From Rhodoflexus caldus (GTDB taxonomy: Bacteria; Bacteroidota; Bacteroidia; Cytophagales; Thermoflexibacteraceae): a DNA stretch of 64,000 nt. The translations under genes were made by a program, and so were the position numbers. Below are positions 35,362-41,621 of this stretch, piece by piece. Numbering within the stretch: the first letter of the stretch is position 1; each line of letters opens with the position of its first letter. The notes under the pieces are model-generated. The model made no database searches and was not told the origin of the DNA. It saw only the letters and a list, made by a program, of their open reading frames with translations. The stretch is from assembly GCF_021206925.1 (NCBI RefSeq), contig NZ_JAJPRF010000016.1, positions 1 to 64,000 on the forward strand. Direction: 5' to 3'.

Positions 35362-35369
35362 CAAAGATA
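35362..35369 (-). promoter_or_regulatory. -7 box very close to fmt start
   Basis: TATCTTTG on the minus strand ends 5 nt before the fmt ATG. If used, transcription would begin at or within a few bases of the start codon. Confidence 0.4.
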
Positions 35370-35381
35370 TACTATCGGTAT

Positions 35382-35404
35382 AAAACCCTGCGGCAGGGTT
35401 TTTA
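35382..35404. other. Terminator-like hairpin in the fmt/rRNA methyltransferase gap
   Basis: AAAACCCTG (35382-35390) and CAGGGTTTT (35394-35402) form a 9-bp stem with a 3-nt loop, followed by a T-rich stretch on the plus side. It sits upstream of both divergent genes, so it cannot be an ordinary terminator of either. It may be an attenuator in the plus-strand leader or a repeat remnant. Confidence 0.5.
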
Positions 35405-35433
35405 TTTTGGCAGAAGTCGGGCAATTTTGCACA

Positions 35434-36192
35434 ATGGCAATCTCTAAAAAATGGCTGAAACTGTGCCGCTCGCTGCACCAAAAAAAATACCGACAGGAAG
35501 AGCAACTCTTTCTGGTAGAAGGGGCTAAAAGCGTTTCCGAACTCATGGCGGAAGGTACGCTAAACGGTTTTCGGACAGTGGCTGTATTTGCCACCGAAGA
35601 GTTCATTGCTACCGCAATGGGGCAGCACAAAGGCCGTTTTTTATTGGAAACCGCCTCGCCTGACGAGTTGGAGCAGGCAGGAACGATTCAAAGCAACAAC
35701 GCTGCGCTGGCAGTGGTAGAAATACCCGTACCAAGCAATGATATACCCACCAACGAGTGGCTGTTGGCACTTTCCGATATCCGCGACCCGGGCAATTTGG
35801 GTACTATGATTCGCATTGCCGACTGGTACGGTATCCGCCGCATTGTATGCTCGCCTACCACCGCCGACTGGTACAACCCCAAAGTAATAGCCGCTTCCAT
35901 GGGGTCTTTTTTGCGTGTAAAACCTTTCTACACCGACCTTAAACAATTTTTCAGTACCTACCCGTTACCCGTGTACGGCGCTTTGCTCAACGGCAGCAAC
36001 ATTCACCAATTTCAAGCAAAAGTCAAAGGAGCCATTCTGATTGGCAACGAGTCGCAAGGCATTGCCGATGACCTGCTGCCGGTGATTACTCATGCGCTCA
36101 CCATTCCACGCATCGGCGGTGCCGAATCGCTGAATGCAGGCATTGCTACGGCCATCTTTTGCGATAACCTCATTGGGCGCGGGATGTGTTGA
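35434..36192 (+). CDS. TrmH/SpoU-family RNA 2'-O-methyltransferase
   Basis: 252 residues from the ATG at 35434. The N-terminal substrate-binding domain (FLVEGAKSVSELM) precedes a SPOUT methyltransferase domain with the three family motifs: LALSDIRDPGNLGTMIRIAD, AILIGNESQGI, and the C-terminal knot IPRIGGAESLNAGIATAIFC. This is the layout of RlmB/TrmH-type rRNA or tRNA ribose methyltransferases. The target nucleotide cannot be told. A hairpin lies in the leader. It is divergent from fmt. Confidence 0.93.
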   Translation: MAISKKWLKLCRSLHQKKYRQEEQLFLVEGAKSVSELMAEGTLNGFRTVAVFATEEFIATAMGQHKGRFLLETASPDELEQAGTIQSNNAALAVVEIPVPSNDIPTNEWLLALSDIRDPGNLGTMIRIADWYGIRRIVCSPTTADWYNPKVIAASMGSFLRVKPFYTDLKQFFSTYPLPVYGALLNGSNIHQFQAKVKGAILIGNESQGIADDLLPVITHALTIPRIGGAESLNAGIATAIFCDNLIGRGMC

Positions 36193-36250
36193 GTAAGCCA
36201 AACCAAACAGCATCAACTCACATACGCGCGCAGTGTGCCTTATAAATAAC

Positions 36251-36279
36251 ACCTGACAGGCTTCCAAGACCTGTCAGGT
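36251..36279. repeat. Intergenic palindrome, family A
   Basis: ACCTGACAGG (36251-36260) and CCTGTCAGGT (36270-36279), a 10-bp stem with a 9-nt loop containing TTCCAA. It lies between the methyltransferase and cystathionine-synthase genes. Confidence 0.8.
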
Positions 36280-36363
36280 TTAAGCAACTGTTTTTCAGCA
36301 GTTTACACAAAATTTCACAAACCTCTTGCGCTTTGGTATAAATTGTTGCATTGTTGCAGAACA

Positions 36364-36394
36364 TTGCACGCCGCCGTTGCACGCCGCCGTTGCA
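36364..36394. repeat. 13-bp tandem repeat
   Basis: TTGCACGCCGCCG occurs twice in tandem (36364-36376 and 36377-36389), followed by a partial third copy, TTGCA. The unit resembles the loop of palindrome family B (GTTGCACGTCGCC), so it may be a decayed or amplified remnant. Confidence 0.7.
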
Positions 36395-36399
36395 AAGCG

Positions 36400-37773
36400 T
36401 TAATTGGTCAGCGCTACCAGCAAATCGTGCTGGGTGATGATATGCACCTGATTGGCTTCATCGCGAACTAACAGGGCTTTGTTTTCTTTATCTATCAATC
36501 CGGAAAGTGCATCCACCGTATTGTCAATGCCAACAAAGCGGAAAGGAGGCCCCATTACTTCCGCAACCGGCAAATCTTTGGCCGAAGGGTTGTCAATCAA
36601 CATATTCAGCAGCGTGCTGTCGTTTAGGCTGCCGACAATATTGTCCCCGTCTGCCACCGGCAACTGCGAAATACCTGCCTTATTGAGCATTTTAATTGCA
36701 AAACCAATGGTATCGCTCTTGTCCACGGTAATCAGCGGAGTAGCGCCATTACGGGCACGGATAATGTCGCGCGCAGTAGCAAAATGACGCTGTTCCAAGA
36801 ATCCATGGTCTTTCATCCATACATCGTTGTAGATTTTATTGAGATAGCGCGTGCCGTGGTCGGGCAGAATTACAACCATCACATCATCTTCTTTGAGGTG
36901 TTGGCGGGCATATTCCAATGCGCCATACATGGCAGAACCGCAGCTCCAGCCAATAAACAAGCCTTCCTCACGTGCCATACGACGCGCCATAATGGCCGCA
37001 TCTTTATCGGTTACTTTGATAAACAAGTCAATCATATCAAAGTCCACGTTCTTGGGCAAGATATCCTCGCCAATACCTTCGGTCAGGTACGGATAAATTT
37101 CTTTTTCGTCAAAAATGCCTGTTTCCTTGTACTTTTTGAAAACGGAACCGTAAGTGTCAATGCCAATGGTAACTAACTTAGGGTTGCGCTCTTTCAAATA
37201 CTTGGAAGTGCCGCAAATAGTGCCGCCCGTGCCTACGCCCGCCACAAGGTGCGTGATTTTGCCTTCGGTATCTTCCCAGATTTCGGGGCCTGTGGTTGCA
37301 TAGTGTGCCGCAGTATTAGAGAGGTTGTCGTACTGATTCGGGTAAATCGAGTTTGGAATTTCTTGGTTCAGGCGACGCGCCACCGAATAGTAAGAACGCG
37401 GGTCATCGGGTTCTACGTTGGTGGGGCAAACCACCACCTCTGCGCCTAAGGCTCGCAAAATGTTGATTTTTTCCTGCGATTGCTTATCGGAAACGGTGAA
37501 AATACATTTATAGCCTTTGGCAATGGCAGTGAGCGCAAGTCCCATCCCTGTATTGCCGGAAGTACCTTCAATAATTGTTCCGCCCGGTTTGAGGCGGCCT
37601 TCGCGCTCGGCATCTTCAATCATGCGCAAGGCGATGCGGTCTTTTACAGAATTGCCCGGATTGAAATACTCTACCTTAGCAAGCACAGTTCCTTTGATGC
37701 CGTGCGTAACCTTATTGAGCTTAATCAGCGGCGTGTGTCCGATGGTATCGATGATGGACTGATAGTACTTCAT
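36400..37773 (-). CDS. PLP-dependent cystathionine beta-synthase/cysteine synthase with CBS pair
   Basis: 457 residues from the ATG at 37773; the frame extends upstream to 37878, but a -7 box (37797-37804) lies within that extension. The N-terminal fold-type II PLP domain has the PLP Lys in NPGNSVKDRIALRMI, the loop GTSGNTGMG and the phosphate loop AGVGTGGTICGTSKYL. Residues about 345-457 are two CBS domains, which usually regulate such enzymes by adenosyl ligands. It condenses serine or O-acetylserine with homocysteine or sulfide; which reaction predominates cannot be decided. It is divergent from proC. Confidence 0.93.
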   Translation of the reverse strand: MKYYQSIIDTIGHTPLIKLNKVTHGIKGTVLAKVEYFNPGNSVKDRIALRMIEDAEREGRLKPGGTIIEGTSGNTGMGLALTAIAKGYKCIFTVSDKQSQEKINILRALGAEVVVCPTNVEPDDPRSYYSVARRLNQEIPNSIYPNQYDNLSNTAAHYATTGPEIWEDTEGKITHLVAGVGTGGTICGTSKYLKERNPKLVTIGIDTYGSVFKKYKETGIFDEKEIYPYLTEGIGEDILPKNVDFDMIDLFIKVTDKDAAIMARRMAREEGLFIGWSCGSAMYGALEYARQHLKEDDVMVVILPDHGTRYLNKIYNDVWMKDHGFLEQRHFATARDIIRARNGATPLITVDKSDTIGFAIKMLNKAGISQLPVADGDNIVGSLNDSTLLNMLIDNPSAKDLPVAEVMGPPFRFVGIDNTVDALSGLIDKENKALLVRDEANQVHIITQHDLLVALTN

Positions 37774-37796
37774 GTGTTGATTTAGAAAGTTGAAGA

Positions 37797-37804
37797 CAAA
37801 ATTA
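37797..37804 (-). promoter_or_regulatory. -7 box for the cystathionine-synthase gene
   Basis: Minus-strand TAATTTTG fits TAnnTTTG exactly and ends 23 nt before the ATG at 37773, supporting that start. Confidence 0.55.
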
Positions 37805-37818
37805 CTTGGTTTTTCTGC

Positions 37819-37826
37819 TATTTTTG
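37819..37826 (+). promoter_or_regulatory. -7 box for proC
   Basis: TATTTTTG fits TAnnTTTG and ends 23 nt before the proC ATG at 37850. It faces away from the minus-strand box at 37797, so the two form a compact divergent promoter. Confidence 0.55.
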
Positions 37827-37849
37827 GTTGTTCGAACGATTGCATTTCT

Positions 37850-38650
37850 ATGAAAATACTCATCGCAGGCGGCGGCAATATGGGTAAAACCTATGCGGAT
37901 GCCTTTATAGCCAACCACGCCATCTCACAGGACGACCTGTATATTTTGGAACATTACCCCGAAAAAGTAACCTTTTTTAAATCATTGGGCTTTGAAAATG
38001 TATTTTTTGAAGTTGGCGACTACGTAGGCGAAATGGATGTGATTATTCTGGCAATTAAACCTCAGGATACAAAAGCCCTGTTTCCAAGGCTGGCGCCGTT
38101 GGTAAAGCCACACCAAATTATTCTTTCCATTATGGCAGGAGTCAAAATGCAAAGCATTGCGGAAGCAATACCCACGCCTAAAATTGTACGTGCCATGCCC
38201 AATTTGCCCGCCCAGATAGGTATGGGTATGACGGGCTTTACTTCTACCGATGCCGTTACCAAAGAAGAAGTCTTCAATATCCAAAACCTGTTAAATACAA
38301 CCGGTAAAACGCTGTATTTTGACGATGAAAATAAGTTGGATGCTGTTACGGCCATTTCGGGTAGCGGCCCTGCCTATGTTTTCTATTTCATGGATGCCAT
38401 GATTGCAACCGCTATGGAGATGGGTTTCACGCAAGTTCAGGCCGAAATGATGGTGGAGCAGACTTTTATGGGCGCTGTACACCTGCTCAATACCTACAAC
38501 CTTAGTTGCAGCGATTGGATAGGCAAGGTAGCCTCTCGCGGAGGCACAACCGAAGCCGCTTTGCACCAGTTTCACGCACACGACCTGCACAACCTGATAG
38601 GTGACGGCCTGCGCGCAGCTTGGCAGCGTGCCATTGAGCTGGGCAGGTAA
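37850..38650 (+). CDS. proC: Pyrroline-5-carboxylate reductase
   Basis: 266 residues from the ATG at 37850 (a TTG at 37790 is less likely). It catalyses the last step of proline synthesis, reducing pyrroline-5-carboxylate with NAD(P)H. The Rossmann start MKILIAGGGNMGKTYADAF, the middle IILAIKPQD and the C-terminal P5C-binding signature (AISGSGPAYVFYFMDAM and ASRGGTTEAALHQF) are all present. No other proline genes are nearby. Confidence 0.96.
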   Translation: MKILIAGGGNMGKTYADAFIANHAISQDDLYILEHYPEKVTFFKSLGFENVFFEVGDYVGEMDVIILAIKPQDTKALFPRLAPLVKPHQIILSIMAGVKMQSIAEAIPTPKIVRAMPNLPAQIGMGMTGFTSTDAVTKEEVFNIQNLLNTTGKTLYFDDENKLDAVTAISGSGPAYVFYFMDAMIATAMEMGFTQVQAEMMVEQTFMGAVHLLNTYNLSCSDWIGKVASRGGTTEAALHQFHAHDLHNLIGDGLRAAWQRAIELGR

Positions 38651-38971
38651 ATACAACCCCTCGGCATTGTGCTGCATTCAGATTAGAGATTCCGCGTGAA
38701 TCAGATAATAAACGCTCGGAAAAGTTCTGTTTGATTCAAGACTGCGCACATGTCCGTAGCAGTCATAGCCATTGGAACCGATATATACAAGCGTAGGTAG
38801 CTTGCAAAATACCTTGTGTAAGTTATTGAAAAACAACTATTTAAACCTGACAGGTTTTGAAAACCTGTCAGGTTTGAGTATGAGGGGCAGCCAATGCACA
38901 TTGAGCATGAACTTCGCCTGTTCCTGCTATCAAGTTGGCAGCAAATAGTTCGCGTGTTACTTCGGATAGGC
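38651..38971. other. 321-bp intergenic stretch
   Basis: No supported gene. It contains a family A palindrome (38843-38875) and otherwise nothing recognisable. The two flanking genes, proC and the M24 peptidase, are convergent. Confidence 0.7.
38843..38875. repeat. Intergenic palindrome, family A
   Basis: AAACCTGACAGGTTTT (38843-38858) and AAAACCTGTCAGGTTT (38860-38875) are perfect reverse complements. This is the longest arm of the family in the window. Confidence 0.85.
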
Positions 38972-40237
38972 TCACAGGACAAAGGGCTTGTCCAACGACG
39001 GGCTCGGCTCGCTGAAATATTTCGGCCCTGAGGCGGTCATATAGAAACAGTCTTCCAAACGAACCCCAAACTCCCCGACAATGTAAATACCCGGCTCATT
39101 GCTGAAGCACATGCCCTCTTGCAAGGGTGTTTTGTTGCCTCTCACCAAATTTGTCCACTCGTGGCCGTCCATACCGATGCCGTGTCCGGTGCGGTGGCTG
39201 AAATATTTGTAGTCGGGGCCAAAGCCGGCCTTTGTAATAACAGCACGTGCAGCAGCATCCACAACCTCGCAGGGCGCACCTAATTTGGCAGCTTCAAAGG
39301 CAGCGGTTTGTGCTTCTTTTTCTACGTTCCACACCTCCAACTGTCGGGCAGAGGGCTTGCCGAATACGATGGTTCGGCTGATGTCGGACTTATAGCCTTC
39401 TACCGTACAGCCGCCGTCGGCCAGAATAATATCGCCCTCCTTCAATTTCTGCGGCTTGCTGCTGCCATGCGGAAAAGCGGAGGCTTCGGCAAAGTTGGCA
39501 CCGATAGAGCCGGGAATACCCAAGGCACGATGGGCAGCGGCCGCCAAACGGCTGAAATCGGCTTGTGTCATGCCTTCGTAGAGTGAATCAAAAACGGCTT
39601 TGTAGGCAGCGATGGTGATGTCGTTGGCCTTTTGCATCAAGGCAAGCTCGGCAGGTGATTTAAACATGCGGCAACCTGCCGTTACAGGGTCGGCCAAAAC
39701 AAATTTCAGGCGCGGCAATTCCTGACGGATACCTTCAAAGAGGAAAAAACGGGTGCGTTCTTCTATGCCGACCGTGCTGTTGGGTGTTCCACGGTCTTTC
39801 AGGATGCCGGCTACTACCTTGTAAGGGCTTTCATGTTCTTCCCATGTGCGAATTTCTTTACCAAACTTGACTAATTCGCCGACCTTCCCTTCTTCAAATT
39901 TAGGACAGATGTAAACAATTTCACCTTTGGCAGGGATAACAGCGGCCACCATGCGCTCAGAAGTAAAGAAGTCAAAATCAAGAAAATAGCGCATGGTAGT
40001 GCCCGGCTCCAAGAATACGGCATCTATTTTATTCGCCTGCATCAGGCTTTGCGCTTTGGCGATTCGCGCCTGCCGTTCTTCGCGGCTGATGGGTACAATG
40101 CCGTCGGTCATGGGTTTCAAGGCACGGATGGCAGCCGGCAATTCATCGTTTTGCGGACGGGCAAATGACCATTGTGGCAGCGCCAGCGCAGGGGTCAGCG
40201 CCGCCAGATTGAGAAACGAACGTCGTTTGAGTGTCAT
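38972..40237 (-). CDS. Exported M24-family Xaa-Pro peptidase
   Basis: 421 residues from the ATG at 40237. The N-terminus has a twin-arginine-like signal (KRRSFLNLAALTPALALP), so export folded through Tat is likely. The pita-bread domain keeps the five metal ligands: Asp in ILADGGCTVEG and in YKSDISRTI, His in RTGHGIGMDGHE, Glu in FSNEPGIYI and Glu in VRLEDCFYM. This is the arrangement of aminopeptidase P/prolidase-type enzymes. It is divergent from the YjjG-type gene. Confidence 0.9.
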   Translation of the reverse strand: MTLKRRSFLNLAALTPALALPQWSFARPQNDELPAAIRALKPMTDGIVPISREERQARIAKAQSLMQANKIDAVFLEPGTTMRYFLDFDFFTSERMVAAVIPAKGEIVYICPKFEEGKVGELVKFGKEIRTWEEHESPYKVVAGILKDRGTPNSTVGIEERTRFFLFEGIRQELPRLKFVLADPVTAGCRMFKSPAELALMQKANDITIAAYKAVFDSLYEGMTQADFSRLAAAAHRALGIPGSIGANFAEASAFPHGSSKPQKLKEGDIILADGGCTVEGYKSDISRTIVFGKPSARQLEVWNVEKEAQTAAFEAAKLGAPCEVVDAAARAVITKAGFGPDYKYFSHRTGHGIGMDGHEWTNLVRGNKTPLQEGMCFSNEPGIYIVGEFGVRLEDCFYMTASGPKYFSEPSPSLDKPFVL

Positions 40238-40289
40238 CGTGGTATCAGGATATTTACAATAGCTTAACCGCAATGTACTAAATCTGCCG

Positions 40290-40297
40290 TATCTTTG
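40290..40297 (+). promoter_or_regulatory. -7 box for the YjjG-type nucleotidase
   Basis: TATCTTTG fits TAnnTTTG exactly and ends 22 nt before the ATG at 40320. Confidence 0.55.
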
Positions 40298-40319
40298 AGA
40301 AGTTACAACTTTCGCTTTA

Positions 40320-41012
40320 ATGGCTGCTTACACGCATCTTTTCTTTGACTTAGACCATACGCTGTGGGACTTTGAGCGCAACTCTAACGAAACACTTGCC
40401 GATTTGTACGAAACCTACCGATTGCAGCAGTGGGGCAACTTTTCCGTTGCCGACTTTCTTAACGCATTCAGTGAAGTTAATCGGCAGTTGTGGGATTTGT
40501 ACAACCACAACAAAATAGACCAGCAAACCCTTCGCGCCCAGCGCTTTATCCGCATTTGGGAGCGACTCGGGGCAGCGGGCACTCCCCCACCCCAATTAGG
40601 CGAAGACTATCTGGCCATCTGCCCGACCAAGCCGCACCTGCTGCCACATGCCCGCGAAACACTGGATTATTTAGCCAACCGATATCGCCTGCACATCATT
40701 ACCAACGGTTTTGACGATATTCAGCAAACCAAAATCCGCAGTGCAGGCATTGCGCACTACTTTGAGGCTTTGGTTACTTCCCAAAATTCGGGGCACAAGA
40801 AACCGCATCGGGCAATTTTTGATTATGCGCTCGCTCAAACAGGCGCAGGCACGCACGATTCGGCCATGATTGGCGATAATTTGGAAACAGACATTGGCGG
40901 TGCAAAGGTGCTGGGGCTGGATACCATCTTCTACAATCCCGAACGAATCGCCCACGAAACGGAGGTTACGCTGGAAATTCACTGCCTAAGCGAATTGCAG
41001 CGGCATTTATAG
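40320..41012 (+). CDS. yjjG: YjjG-family noncanonical pyrimidine nucleotidase (HAD)
   Basis: 230 residues. HAD motif I is FFDLDHTLWDFERNSNE, which with the helical cap is characteristic of the YjjG group. Motif II is HIITNGFDDIQQTK, motif III has the Lys in SGHKKPHRAIFDYAL, and motif IV is AMIGDNLETDIGGAKVLGL. YjjG enzymes dephosphorylate non-canonical or damaged pyrimidine nucleotides, acting as a house-cleaning enzyme. Confidence 0.92.
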   Translation: MAAYTHLFFDLDHTLWDFERNSNETLADLYETYRLQQWGNFSVADFLNAFSEVNRQLWDLYNHNKIDQQTLRAQRFIRIWERLGAAGTPPPQLGEDYLAICPTKPHLLPHARETLDYLANRYRLHIITNGFDDIQQTKIRSAGIAHYFEALVTSQNSGHKKPHRAIFDYALAQTGAGTHDSAMIGDNLETDIGGAKVLGLDTIFYNPERIAHETEVTLEIHCLSELQRHL

Positions 41013-41130
41013 CCGAATAGAAATGTCTTCTGTCAAGAAAAAGTTGCTTTGAAAAAATATTGTGCAAACATACAAAAGCAGAAGGTTTTGTGAAGTTTTT
41101 TCGCGTAAATTACTAAAAAAACAAACATTT

Positions 41131-41163
41131 AAACCTAACAGTTGTCCAAAACCTGTAAGGTTT
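41131..41163. repeat. Decayed family A palindrome
   Basis: AAACCTAACAG and CTGTAAGGTTT pair with one mismatch; the loop keeps GTCCAA as in the copy at 7098. It looks like a degenerating copy. Confidence 0.65.
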
Positions 41164-41261
41164 GCGTATAATTTGCTTAGCGGCTCAAATTGGTTGTAAA
41201 TTTCATGGAAAGCAGATGGAACTGCACGCGCAACCCCACCTGCTTTTCCGATGTAGAGCAA

Positions 41262-41441
41262 TTAATTAGACGTGAGCCAAATAGCAAGTAACGCACCTGC
41301 AATTTTACCTATCCACGAATAAATAGCATTTTCAGGAGCGTTAGGGTCGCTTCCGATTTTACCGAACAAGGCGAATAAAATGCCGCCGATAAGAAATTCT
41401 CCTGCGAAATAGCCGATGATGGCTGCAATGAAGGTTAGCAT
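41262..41441 (-). CDS. Small 59-residue membrane protein
   Basis: Reading the minus strand from the ATG at 41441 to a TAA at 41262 gives 59 residues with two likely membrane helices. The first contains FIAAIIGYFAGEFLIGG and the second GKIAGALLAIWLTSN, separated by a short polar loop SDPNAPEN. The sequence is Gly- and Ala-rich in the helices. I cannot assign a family. It fills what would otherwise be a 600-bp gap between the YjjG-type gene and tamL. The coding pattern and clean hydropathy support it, but it is short enough to be chance. Confidence 0.6.
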   Translation of the reverse strand: MLTFIAAIIGYFAGEFLIGGILFALFGKIGSDPNAPENAIYSWIGKIAGALLAIWLTSN

Positions 41442-41594
41442 TGTCTTATTGTAAGTTGGTTTACGTGGTTTAATTCCCTCAATTCCTCAAACGTTCCCCG
41501 ATTTTTTGAAAAAAATCAGTTGCCATTGTACAAGCGGTAAACAGATTATCAATTCATACTGCCAAATATTGGACAGATAAAAAATCTAAATTGG

Positions 41595-41602
41595 TACTTT
41601 TG
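41595..41602 (+). promoter_or_regulatory. Promoter of tamL
   Basis: TACTTTTG fits TAnnTTTG. A TTGG at 41569-41572, 22 nt upstream, resembles the -33 box. The -7 box ends 19 nt before the first ATG of tamL. Confidence 0.6.
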
Positions 41603-41621
41603 TCTGCCGAATGAATTACCC

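Noticed and set aside
36364-36394. CRISPR-like short repeats
   Set aside because: The repeats are contiguous without spacers and only two and a part units long.
38701-38982. 93-residue minus-strand frame
   Set aside because: It runs through a palindrome, overlaps the end of the M24 peptidase gene and has no recognisable feature.
41013-41261. 84-residue minus-strand frame (41007-41261)
   Set aside because: It crosses the decayed palindrome, overlaps the end of the YjjG-type gene and has no recognisable feature.
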